A DNA stretch of 64,000 bases from an uncultured Coriobacteriales bacterium (GTDB lineage: Bacteria; Actinomycetota; Coriobacteriia; Coriobacteriales; UMGS124): assembly GCA_934636245.1 (NCBI GenBank), contig CAKUAI010000017.1:7492-71491 (forward strand), read 5' to 3'. Below, in pieces: positions 16,658 through 24,385 of this stretch (its first letter is position 1; every line of letters begins with the position of its first letter). The notes under the pieces are model-generated. The model was not told the DNA's origin. It made no database searches and worked only from the letters and a program-made list of their open reading frames with translations. The position numbers were made by a program, and so were the translations under genes.

Positions 16658-17776
16658 TTATGCACGCAGTGCAGCCGCAATGCCATCAAGCAGCTCCGGG
16701 GCAAAACGACGAGCGGAATCAGCACGGCGCACCTCCACGGGAGCCACCGTGGGATCGTCGAGCATGCCCGCAGGAAACTCGGCAGGCCCGAACGCACCCG
16801 CACCGGCAGGCGCATCAAGTGCGATCACCTGCACGGGACGGCGGGAGCGCACCGCGTTGATACGCTCGACAAAAGCGCTCACATAGGCCGGGGTGGCCAT
16901 CTCTCGCGGCATGAGCACCTCCACCGTAAGCGCAGGCGGCACCAGGCATGACTTGTCGCGGTCGGCGACGAAGCCCACAGCGTCGACGCTTGCCAGCTCC
17001 CACAGCAAAAGCACGCGATGCGTCATGAGGTCGGCCGTGTTGCCGCCCGAGGAGTTGTCGCGGCGCCGCTTGTTCTTAAACCCGTAGAAATCGAGCTCAT
17101 GGGCGGCCTCGCTCTTCATGGCGAACACACGGCCGTCGGCGGTTTCAAAGACGGCCTCGGGCAGGCGCAGCGTGGGAGAGGTTGCCTGGTTTGCGACCTC
17201 GACCCGCGCTGTGGGCACCGCATGAACCGACTTCATGTCGGCCGTGAACACCGCATGGAACGTGCGGGGCTCAAGACGGCTCACCACTCCGTAGTAGGCC
17301 CACGCCTCATAGGCGTTGCGATAGAGCATCCCAACGTGGGGCACGAGCGCCTCCTGCGCCCGCGCGCGCAGGGCCTCTGCGTCCTGGTGCGTTTGCAGCG
17401 CATCGAGCACACAGGCAAACAGGGGCCGCACGGCCTCGGCCACGGGGTCAGCCATCAGGCTTTCGAGCATGGAGGCGAGCTTGAACTGGGCCAGGCCCGC
17501 CTGGGCGCACAGACCCTCACGCACCTGGGCACACTTGCCCGCGACCTCGACCAATGCAGGGAGGCTGCATGCACCGCTCGCCCCACCGCACGTGGGCGTC
17601 GACGCGACCCCACCAAGAATCTCCTCGGCCAGATCGCGCTGGACGCGCCCCACATGCGCATAGAAATCACCACGCACCTCGCAGAGCACCGACAGGCTCG
17701 TGGGAGTCATGCGAATCTGCTCATGCTCCGCCACAAACGCGCGCAGCTCTTCCAGGCTCTGCTCGAAAGCCGTCAT
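16658..17776 (-). CDS. Unknown protein of the molybdenum hydroxylase operon
   Basis: 372 aa from the Met at 17776, 4 bp after the FAD subunit stop and behind GGGGTAGAG. I do not recognise a family. There is no signal peptide or membrane helix, so it is probably cytoplasmic. The N-terminal 150 residues are helical with several cysteines (CGGASGAC, GKCAQVREGLCAQAG). The C-terminal half contains ELDFYGFKNKRRRDNSSGGN and PREMATPAYVSAFVERINAV. Its position between the FAD subunit and the cytochrome suggests an assembly or cofactor-loading role, which is inference only. Confidence 0.7.
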   Translation of the reverse strand: MTAFEQSLEELRAFVAEHEQIRMTPTSLSVLCEVRGDFYAHVGRVQRDLAEEILGGVASTPTCGGASGACSLPALVEVAGKCAQVREGLCAQAGLAQFKLASMLESLMADPVAEAVRPLFACVLDALQTHQDAEALRARAQEALVPHVGMLYRNAYEAWAYYGVVSRLEPRTFHAVFTADMKSVHAVPTARVEVANQATSPTLRLPEAVFETADGRVFAMKSEAAHELDFYGFKNKRRRDNSSGGNTADLMTHRVLLLWELASVDAVGFVADRDKSCLVPPALTVEVLMPREMATPAYVSAFVERINAVRSRRPVQVIALDAPAGAGAFGPAEFPAGMLDDPTVAPVEVRRADSARRFAPELLDGIAAALRA

Positions 17777-17780
17777 GGCT

Positions 17781-18746
17781 CTACCCCGCAATCTCGAGAA
17801 GCGTGCGCTTCACAATGGTGCGCGTAATCTCGACCTTGTACTCGTTCTTGGGCAGTACCTTGGCGTCCCTGACGGCGGCATCGCCGGCAGCGGCGGCGCT
17901 CTCCTCGGTCACGCCGGCCGCAACAGCGTCCTCTGCGGCCGTGCTGCGGATGGGAGAGGGGTACACACCACCGAGGGCAACCTTGACGCTACCGTCTTCT
18001 GCCCGAGCGACGGCGCAGTTCACCACGGGGAAGTCAATGGACTTGCGCAGGGCAAACTTACGGAAGGAGCTCTTGGCGGCCTTGGGCACGACGATGTGTG
18101 TCAGCATCTCGTCCTCGTCGAGAACGCAGGAGCGCACGCCGTTGATGTGAAAGAAATCCTCGGCAGACAGCTCGCGCTTCGTCGTGACCATGGTGGCGCC
18201 CAGGGCGATGAGGGCGGGGGCGCTGTCCTGCGAGCTGGCAGCGAAGCAGCCGCACTCGTCGCCGAAGATGGAGTGGTAGCGGTTGTCGCCGATGCGGGCG
18301 GGGCAGTAGTTGCCGCCCTTGCGCTTGCAATGGAAGCGGTCGTCGGGCACGCGAAAGTACCAGCAGCGATGCATCTGGCAGACGTTGCCGCCGATGGTAC
18401 CCATGTGGCGGATGGTGGGCGAGGCCACGCGAGCGCACGCCTTGGCAAGCGCTGCGGCACCCTGCTGCACGACCTCGCTGGCAGCAACATCGGCAAGCTT
18501 CACAAGCGCGCCGATGCGAATCTGGGTGCCCTCGTCCTCGACCTGGTCAAGGCCGGGGATGGTCTTGAGGTCGATCACAAGCTGGGGATACGTGGGCAGC
18601 AGCTCGTCCTTGAGCGTGCCGAGCAAGTCGGTGCCGCCGGCGATGAACATGGCGGAACCCTCAACGCCCGTAGACTGGAGCGTCGCCGCAACGTTGCTCG
18701 CCGCCTCCTCAGCCGACCCCGTCTGCATATGAGAGAAATGCTTCAT
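17781..18746 (-). CDS. Molybdenum hydroxylase FAD-binding subunit with extra 4Fe-4S insertion
   Basis: 321 aa, FAD_binding_5 plus C-terminal CO_deh_flav_C domain. It passes electrons from the 2Fe-2S subunit to the acceptor. FAD-binding loops are AGGTDLLG (36-43) and TIGGNVC (117-123). Between them and the rest of the domain lies an insertion with Cys123, Cys128, Cys140 and Cys148 (CQMHRCWYF, FHCKRKGGNYCPA). That pattern matches the additional 4Fe-4S site known from 4-hydroxybenzoyl-CoA reductase beta and from PaoB. There is no signal peptide, so it would be exported with the Tat-tagged small subunit. It is separated from the large subunit gene by about 235 bp of repeats, not the tight spacing seen elsewhere in the operon. 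Confidence 0.88.
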   Translation of the reverse strand: MKHFSHMQTGSAEEAASNVAATLQSTGVEGSAMFIAGGTDLLGTLKDELLPTYPQLVIDLKTIPGLDQVEDEGTQIRIGALVKLADVAASEVVQQGAAALAKACARVASPTIRHMGTIGGNVCQMHRCWYFRVPDDRFHCKRKGGNYCPARIGDNRYHSIFGDECGCFAASSQDSAPALIALGATMVTTKRELSAEDFFHINGVRSCVLDEDEMLTHIVVPKAAKSSFRKFALRKSIDFPVVNCAVARAEDGSVKVALGGVYPSPIRSTAAEDAVAAGVTEESAAAAGDAAVRDAKVLPKNEYKVEITRTIVKRTLLEIAG

Positions 18747-18779
18747 TGGAGAACCCTCCAGGTAGAGTATGAATTGCGT

Positions 18780-18885
18780 CTTGACCTTACGGTCATGATC
18801 CCAAGGTCTTGATCTTGATCTTGACCTACGGCCTTAGCCTCAGGGTCTTGACCTTGCCCTTGACCTTGTTTTTGACCTTACGCGT
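18780..18885 (-). repeat. Short tandem GGTCAAG-type repeats before the FAD subunit gene
   Basis: On the - strand the motif GGTCAAG (or close variants) recurs about ten times in 105 bp, partly at 6- and 12-bp spacing (ATCAAGATCAAG), and ends about 35 bp before the FAD subunit start. It is noncoding, interrupted by stops. It looks like slippage-derived simple sequence in the leader of the next gene. Confidence 0.7.
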
Positions 18886-18886
18886 G

Positions 18887-18974
18887 CCACAGTGCCGTTG
18901 CTGCAAGGCGGATTGAGGCGTAGCGTACTGAGGTACGTGAGCCTCAATCCAACGCCGCAGATGCGGTGCTGTGG
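18887..18974. repeat. 88-bp imperfect palindrome (GTAC-core family) 3' of the large subunit gene
   Basis: Outer arms CCACAG/CTGTGG, inner arms GGATTGAGGC/GCCTCAATCC, and a central GTACTGAGGTAC. It begins 8 bp past the stop of the large subunit gene. The asymmetric pieces AAGGCG and AACGC between stems, and the GTAC-N4-GTAC core, recur in the array at 51204-51720 while the stem sequences differ. It is therefore a family of structured elements and not a single hairpin. Confidence 0.8.
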
Positions 18975-18981
18975 TCAGGCG

Positions 18982-21276
18982 CTACCCAATGCGTCCCAGG
19001 GCACGGAGGACTTTGTCGGGCGTATACGGCGAGCACTCAATAACCTCTCCCCCGATCGCGTTCTGGATTGCCAGGCCCACCAGGCCGGGATTGGCATGGG
19101 CGTGGGCCACACCGGTCGCGCCGTAAGCGCCGCCGCCGCAGCGGGTCTCAACAGGAACGGGAACGGTCGGCGGCTCGTCAAGGGCGGTAGGCACCTTGTA
19201 GTCGTACATGTTGCCGTTGAGCAGCACACCCGTGCCCTCGTCCCACACGATTTCCTCGCGCAGAGCGCGGCCGGAGTTCATGCACACAGCCGTCTCAATC
19301 TGACCCAGGGCCGACGAAGGACGAATGACCTTGCCGAAGTCATGGGCGCACACATAGTCGAGAATCTCCACCATGCCCGTCTCGGGGTCGACGGCGACCT
19401 CGCAGAAGTCAACGTTCATCGTACGGATAACGTCGGTCTGGAAGGGAACGCTCGGCTTTCCGCAGTAGCCCACAGCGAGCTGGCCGATACCGACCATGGA
19501 AACCTGCTTGGTGGGGTCGGCCTTGAGGCAGATCATGGAGTCGACGATGTCGCACTCATCCGCAGAGGTGCCCAGAAGGGCCGAGCCCGTGGCCAGGATC
19601 TGCTGCTTCAACTGGTTTGCAGCTTCCTTGGCAGCCCAGGTGCACGTGGCGCCGCGGTCGGCGGCGTCGCCTTCCTGCCAGTTGTTGTAGTTGGGCGCGT
19701 AGTAGACGATGACGTCCTCGAGCTTCATGCCGAGCTCTTCGGCAATGACGAGCTGCACGGCGTCGGGCCAGTACGTGCCGATGAGGGCCTCGGCATAGGG
19801 CATGTAGATCTTGCCGTCGATGCCCATGCGCAGGTTGATGTTGTAGCTGATCATGCCCCAGGTCTGCGAAGCGGCATAGCGCACAGCCACACCGTGCATG
19901 CGCCCGTCCTCAAGCGTGCGCTGACCTGCCAGGTGCCACTTCTCGCCCCAACCGAACGCCGCCTTGCCGGCGTCCATGCAGGCAGAAAGCGACGGGTCGG
20001 TCACAGCGACGTTCTTCATGATGACGTCGCAGGGATCCATGCCCAGCGTGTCGGCAATCTTGTGGAACGCCAGGTTCACCGGCTCGTAGCCAGGCTGACC
20101 GGGGTCGGCCGTGGTGCAGGCGCCGTTGGTGACGTAGTAACCCATCTCCGAGTAGATGTTGGGGCAGGTCGTCTGCTTGAAGCTCTGGGCGTTGGGCGGA
20201 AGCACCAGGTGGCCGTGCGTCTTGTCGCCGTAACCGCCGCGAGCACCCGTCTGGTGGACGTTCTTGGACTGCACGGCAAGCAGGTTACCCTCGTCATCGA
20301 AGCCGATACGAACCGTGAGGTAGGTCTGCGGTACGGCGGCGTCAAACGCCTCGCGACGGGTCTGCACGTAACGCACGGGCACGCCGCCCAGGCGCTTGGA
20401 GAGCACGGGGGCAAACTGGGCGCCGCGCTTCTCCACAAAATCGCAGTAGCGCGAGGCCATGTAGGGAGTGAGCGCACGGAACTTGTCGGCATAGGAGCCC
20501 TGACCCATGAACGCGGCCACAAGCGGACCGTTTGAAGGGAAGTGGGCGTGGTTGGTGACGTAGCACATCTTCTCGCCGTCGGGGTTGCCCCAGGGGTCGT
20601 CGGCCCAGTAGGAGAAGTATGCCGGGGGCATGGAGCGGAACTGGCTCCACATGGGACGGCCGTAGTTGATGACCTCGACGTGGTCGGACTCCTTGAAGCC
20701 GTCCTCGGCGCAGCCAATTTCCCACTCAACGGCGGCGCCGAACGTGTTGCCGGTCATGTTGGAGTCGGGGTTCATCTCGGGGCGCAGGATGGGCGCGCCG
20801 GGCTTGGCCGCCTCGCGCGGGTCGAGCACGAAGGGAAGCACCTCCCAGTCGACCTTGATGGCAGCGAGAGCCTTGCGACAAACCTCCTCGTTGATGGCCA
20901 CGACGACGGCGCCGACCTCGTCGCCCTCGAACTCGGCCTCGTCGCCCAGAAGCGGGCTTCCGCCAAACTCGTAGTAGGACGGGCGGTACTTGGGCATGCT
21001 GGCGAGTTCCTCGTCCTCATAGGTGAGCACGAGCTTGACGCCCTCGATCTGCTCGGCCTCGGAGATGTCGAGCGACTTCACGCGCGCATGGCCATAGGGG
21101 CTGCGCAGCGCCATGGCGGTGAGCGTGCCTTCCATCCACAGGTCGGTGGGGTACTTGGCGGCGCCGGAAACCATGTCCCAGCTCTGGCGGCCCTCATGAC
21201 CCCAGGTACCGACGACCTTGAAGTCCTCGCGATCCTGGTTTACACCCTCAAGCTCCCACGTAGAGGTCGCTCCCAT
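18982..21276 (-). CDS. Molybdenum hydroxylase large subunit (xanthine dehydrogenase/aldehyde oxidase family)
   Basis: 764 aa, the length of stand-alone Mo subunits such as PaoC and CoxL. Ald_Xan_dh_C domain at the N-terminus (WMEGTLTAMALRSPYGHARV), then two Mo-cofactor-binding lobes with ARGGYGDKTHGHLV, GIGQLAVG and the C-terminal GGGAYGATGVAHAHANPG. In xanthine dehydrogenase that last region has GEP, whose Glu is the catalytic base; here GATG stands at that place. It has no signal peptide and would be co-exported with the small subunit, whose gene ends 3 bp upstream. Substrate unknown: a hydroxylated or aldehyde aromatic or N-heterocycle is typical, but the missing Glu argues against simple analogy. 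Confidence 0.88.
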   Translation of the reverse strand: MGATSTWELEGVNQDREDFKVVGTWGHEGRQSWDMVSGAAKYPTDLWMEGTLTAMALRSPYGHARVKSLDISEAEQIEGVKLVLTYEDEELASMPKYRPSYYEFGGSPLLGDEAEFEGDEVGAVVVAINEEVCRKALAAIKVDWEVLPFVLDPREAAKPGAPILRPEMNPDSNMTGNTFGAAVEWEIGCAEDGFKESDHVEVINYGRPMWSQFRSMPPAYFSYWADDPWGNPDGEKMCYVTNHAHFPSNGPLVAAFMGQGSYADKFRALTPYMASRYCDFVEKRGAQFAPVLSKRLGGVPVRYVQTRREAFDAAVPQTYLTVRIGFDDEGNLLAVQSKNVHQTGARGGYGDKTHGHLVLPPNAQSFKQTTCPNIYSEMGYYVTNGACTTADPGQPGYEPVNLAFHKIADTLGMDPCDVIMKNVAVTDPSLSACMDAGKAAFGWGEKWHLAGQRTLEDGRMHGVAVRYAASQTWGMISYNINLRMGIDGKIYMPYAEALIGTYWPDAVQLVIAEELGMKLEDVIVYYAPNYNNWQEGDAADRGATCTWAAKEAANQLKQQILATGSALLGTSADECDIVDSMICLKADPTKQVSMVGIGQLAVGYCGKPSVPFQTDVIRTMNVDFCEVAVDPETGMVEILDYVCAHDFGKVIRPSSALGQIETAVCMNSGRALREEIVWDEGTGVLLNGNMYDYKVPTALDEPPTVPVPVETRCGGGAYGATGVAHAHANPGLVGLAIQNAIGGEVIECSPYTPDKVLRALGRIG

Positions 21277-21279
21277 GAT

Positions 21280-22056
21280 TTATGCCTCCCTTGCAGTCGC
21301 GGCGTTGATGTTTGCCACGAACGTCTCGTCGTCGGTCTCGGGCAGGTGCTCCTGACCCTCGGCGATGGCGGCGGCAGCCTCCTGGATGGCGGCAACGTGG
21401 CGCGAGTAGGTGCCACAGCGGCAGATGTTGCCCGACAGCTCCTCGCGAATCTGCTCGGCCGTGGGCTGGCCGTACGTCCCGATGATGTACTTGGCCACCG
21501 TGAACTGGCCGGGTGTGCAGTAGCCGCACTGGGCGGCGTCGTACTTGGCGTACGCCTCCACGAGCGGGCGCCACTTGGGCGTGGCGGCGATGCCCTCGGA
21601 GGTCTCGATGGAGCGGCCCTGAGCCTCAACGGCGAGCGTGGAGCACGAGAGCGCGGGCACGCCGTCGATGAGCACGCTGCACGAGCCGCAGCCACCGCGG
21701 TCGCACATCTCCTTGGCGCAACCGGTGAGGCCCACGGCGCGCTGAAGCGTCTCGCGCAGGGTCCACTGGGGCTCTACCTGGACCTTCACCTCCGTGCCAT
21801 TGATGGTGAGCGTCGCGCACTCAGGCACGGCGGCCTCGGGATGGTTCTCCTCGAAGTGGGCCTTGAGCGCGTCGTAGTCGGCGGTCTTGCGGCCGCAGAC
21901 CGGACAGGTGTAGACAAAGTCCGTGACAGTGGCGACCTCGGCGTGAGCCTCCTCGGGCGCGCCGATGACCGAGTTGATTCCCAGGCTGGCCGCCAAACCG
22001 GCAACGCCGGCGCCGCCAACCGTGAGGAAGTCGCGGCGTGTTACTTCTTGCGCCAT
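21280..22056 (-). CDS. Tat-exported 2Fe-2S subunit of molybdenum hydroxylase with an added C2H2 motif
   Basis: 258 aa from 22056; an ATG two codons earlier is possible, but the spacing from AGGGGAG favours the second. Residues 5-35 are a twin-arginine signal (TRRDFLTVGGAGVAG). The C-terminal two-thirds are the standard two-domain 2Fe-2S subunit: cluster II ligands Cys118, 123, 126, 138, and cluster I ligands in CGYC (177-180) and CRC (212-214). Between the signal and the ferredoxin fold lies Cys51-x2-Cys54-x12-His67-x4-His72, a perfect C2H2 zinc-finger spacing that standard members lack. It is the first gene of the operon; a GGGGAATG dyad lies about 75-105 bp upstream. Confidence 0.88.
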   Translation of the reverse strand: MAQEVTRRDFLTVGGAGVAGLAASLGINSVIGAPEEAHAEVATVTDFVYTCPVCGRKTADYDALKAHFEENHPEAAVPECATLTINGTEVKVQVEPQWTLRETLQRAVGLTGCAKEMCDRGGCGSCSVLIDGVPALSCSTLAVEAQGRSIETSEGIAATPKWRPLVEAYAKYDAAQCGYCTPGQFTVAKYIIGTYGQPTAEQIREELSGNICRCGTYSRHVAAIQEAAAAIAEGQEHLPETDDETFVANINAATAREA

Positions 22057-22131
22057 GTGCATCTCTCCCCTACTAGATCGTTTGCATGGATGACCACGCT
22101 GAACAATCTAGACGGGCACAGAAGGCGGCGA

Positions 22132-22163
22132 CATTCCCCACGAGGGTAATCCCATGGGGAATG
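22132..22163. promoter_or_regulatory. GGGGAATG dyad upstream of the molybdenum hydroxylase operon (site 1)
   Basis: CATTCCCC at 22132-22139 and GGGGAATG at 22156-22163 face each other. The right half reads CCCATGGGGAATG, close to the motif at 22271 and 27132. It lies about 76-107 bp before the small subunit start. Confidence 0.6.
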
Positions 22164-22270
22164 CGACAGGTGCACCAAACGGAAGACATGGGTTATTTCT
22201 TGCTATTTACCAGGAAAAATGTCAACTGGGCGCAAGGCTGGGAATGACCGTGCGCCATATACCCCCCAAG

Positions 22271-22290
22271 ATACCCCAGCCGGGGAATGG
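22271..22290. promoter_or_regulatory. ATACCCCA-GC-CGGGGAATG motif upstream of the xdhC-like gene (site 2)
   Basis: The dyad CCCC-AGC-CGGGG is flanked by ATA and AATG, about 82 bp upstream of the chaperone start. It matches site 3 in 17 of 19 bases. Confidence 0.65.
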
Positions 22291-22371
22291 GTGCCCCAGA
22301 CCCCTGCGCCTAACCTGGCACCTGTTGAATTGCGCGGTTTGCGCCGGACACAGGACAAGGGGGCTGCGGCG

Positions 22372-23430
22372 ATGAAGGAACCCATTGAAAGCATGGAGCG
22401 CTGGTACCGCAAGGGGCGGCGGTTCGCGCTGGCTCAGGTGATCGGCACCTCGAGCGGCGCGGGACCGCGCGACAAGGGCGCCCTCATGGCAGTCAACGAG
22501 CTCGGCGACATGGCGGGGTCCGTGTCGGGCGGCTGCATTGAGGGGGCGGTGTTTGAGGCCGCGCGCGAGGTCATCGAAAGCGGCCAGGCAAAGACCCTCG
22601 TGTTCAGCGAATCCGAGCTGGATTCCTCCCCCGAAACCTGGGGGCTCGACGTGCCCTGCGGAGGGTCGTTCGAGATACGGGTGCGCCCCTTCGACGACGA
22701 GGTGTTCGCCTTGATGCGCGCGGCGCGCCAGGAGGAGAAAGCCGCCCCTCGCATCGTGTGCGTGGGCGCCGTCCACATCACCGCGGCCCTGTGCGAGCTT
22801 GCGCGGTGCGTGGGGTACCGCACGGTGGTGGTCGACCCACGACGCACGTTCACACAGGCGTCGCGCATCCGGGAGGGTGCCGACGAGCTGTTCGAGTCAT
22901 GGCCGCAAGAGGCGCTTCCCCAGCTCAACCTGGGACCCCAAGATGCCGTGTGCGCCCTCACGCATGATGCCAAAATCGACACCCCCGCACTTGCCGCCGG
23001 CCTGAAGAGCAACGCCGGCTACATCGGTTGCCTGGGCCACGCCGAGACGCTGGCCGACCGCCACACGGCGCTGCTGGCCATGAGGTTCGCGCCCGCCGAC
23101 CTCTCACGCGTGCACGGCCCCATCGGCATGTTCCTGGGCGGGCGCGAACCCGAGGAGATCGCACTGGCGGCGCTCGCGCAGATTCAGGCCTCGCGCACAG
23201 GAAGGCTCGAGCACGTGGCCGACCTGCCCGGTTGCACGCTCGACCTCTTCGCACCCGCGGAGGTTGCCCGCATCGCCGCATGCCGCGAGGAACTTGCCGC
23301 ACGAGGCGAGAAGCTCGGGACGTACCGAGTCGCCAAGGAAGACGGACACGGCCGCTCGCCTGTGGGACAGGGGCGTTTAGACGACGAGGACGCTGACACG
23401 GAAGGGGAGGCGGTGGCCGTATGCGCATGA
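22372..23430 (+). CDS. XdhC/CoxI-family molybdenum cofactor chaperone
   Basis: 352 aa from the ATG at 22372 (MKEPIESMERW) behind AAGGGGG; a frame open to 22219 would include the regulatory motif and is rejected. XdhC-type proteins bind Mo cofactor, promote its sulfuration and insert it into xanthine-dehydrogenase-family enzymes. N-terminal XdhC_CoxI domain: ALAQVIGTSSGAGPRDKGALM, then GSVSGGCIEGAVFEAA with the conserved Cys, and WGLDVPCGGSFEI with a second Cys. The C-terminal Rossmann domain has VCVGAVHITAAL and AGYIGCLGHAETLADR. It is transcribed divergently from the hydroxylase operon it should serve and overlaps the next gene by 10 bp. Confidence 0.85.
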   Translation: MKEPIESMERWYRKGRRFALAQVIGTSSGAGPRDKGALMAVNELGDMAGSVSGGCIEGAVFEAAREVIESGQAKTLVFSESELDSSPETWGLDVPCGGSFEIRVRPFDDEVFALMRAARQEEKAAPRIVCVGAVHITAALCELARCVGYRTVVVDPRRTFTQASRIREGADELFESWPQEALPQLNLGPQDAVCALTHDAKIDTPALAAGLKSNAGYIGCLGHAETLADRHTALLAMRFAPADLSRVHGPIGMFLGGREPEEIALAALAQIQASRTGRLEHVADLPGCTLDLFAPAEVARIAACREELAARGEKLGTYRVAKEDGHGRSPVGQGRLDDEDADTEGEAVAVCA

Positions 23431-24341
23431 GCTGCTGGACGCCTGACATCCTGCGCTTTATGGAAGACGCCGACAGGCTGAGCCCGTATTTCCGCGACCT
23501 GGCCCGCCTCGCGGCAGCGCAATGCCCACGCGGAGGGCGTGTGCTCGACGCAGGGTGCGGCATGGGGCAACTGAGCCTGGCGCTTGCCGAGCATGCCGGG
23601 CACATCGATGCCGTCGACCGCTCCGAGCAGGCAATCAGCCATCTCGCCGAAGAGGCGCGGCGCTGCGGGGCGACTAACGTGCACCCCCACTGTGCCGACA
23701 TGTTCAGCTGGGGCATGGGCAAACGCGAGGTGCGCCTGCCCGCAAGGTCTGGAAGCAGGCTCTCCAAGCGAGGCCCGCGCCGTCGCGCGTGGGACCTAGG
23801 CTCATCTGCGCAGCAGGCTGTCGATACCTATGACCTGGCCGTATTCTGTCTGTCCGCCTCGTTCGAAGACGCCTACGCGGCAGCCTGTCGCATGGGGGCG
23901 CGCCGCGTGCTCGTCATCAACAAAATTCACGCGCACAACCCCTATGACCCGCGGCCCGTTGTGGATGACTTTGCAAAGGCGCTCGAAAGCAACCGCGACA
24001 TCGACCCGCAGACCTGCGGCATGCGCATACGGCTCGATTACGGCCAGCCCTTGAGGAGCCTCGACGACGCCGTGACGTACTTCAGCCTCTTCCGCACACG
24101 CACCTATCCCAACGGCGTGACCCGCGAGGAGGTGGCCGGCCTCCTTCAGCGCCGAGACGACCCAGAGTTTCCCTACTACCTGCCCGTATGGCGCGACCTT
24201 GCCGTTTTTTCCTGCGAGACAAAAAGGCATCGCGAGGTCCGGGGCATAGGCTGGGACGGCCTGTGGGACGCCACGAATGCCCCGGCGGGACTGGCAGGCC
24301 CCACGTCGTCGACCGGCATGGCGGCCGGCAGGGCGCTGTAG
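23421..24341 (+). CDS. Class I SAM-dependent methyltransferase-like protein
   Basis: 306 aa. Motif I is RVLDAGCGMGQLSLALAEH near residue 41, followed by the acidic HIDAVDRSEQAI, so the SAM-binding Rossmann fold looks complete. An insert of about 35 residues rich in Arg and Ser (SRLSKRGPRRRAWDLGS) interrupts the fold after HPHCADMFSWG and resembles an in-frame duplication product. The C-terminal half (YFSLFRTRTYPNGVTREEVA, PYYLPVWRDLAVFSC) resembles methyltransferases of unknown substrate. The start overlaps the xdhC-like gene by 10 bp, so the two are translationally linked and probably both serve the hydroxylase cluster. Substrate unknown. Confidence 0.78.
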   Translation: MRMSCWTPDILRFMEDADRLSPYFRDLARLAAAQCPRGGRVLDAGCGMGQLSLALAEHAGHIDAVDRSEQAISHLAEEARRCGATNVHPHCADMFSWGMGKREVRLPARSGSRLSKRGPRRRAWDLGSSAQQAVDTYDLAVFCLSASFEDAYAAACRMGARRVLVINKIHAHNPYDPRPVVDDFAKALESNRDIDPQTCGMRIRLDYGQPLRSLDDAVTYFSLFRTRTYPNGVTREEVAGLLQRRDDPEFPYYLPVWRDLAVFSCETKRHREVRGIGWDGLWDATNAPAGLAGPTSSTGMAAGRAL

Positions 24342-24385
24342 GGCACGACAACGACAGGACGCCAGCGACAGACGATTGAAGGCGC

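Noticed and set aside
22219..22371. Longer N-terminus of the XdhC-like protein
   Set aside because: It would translate through the conserved regulatory dyad and is Pro-rich without family similarity.
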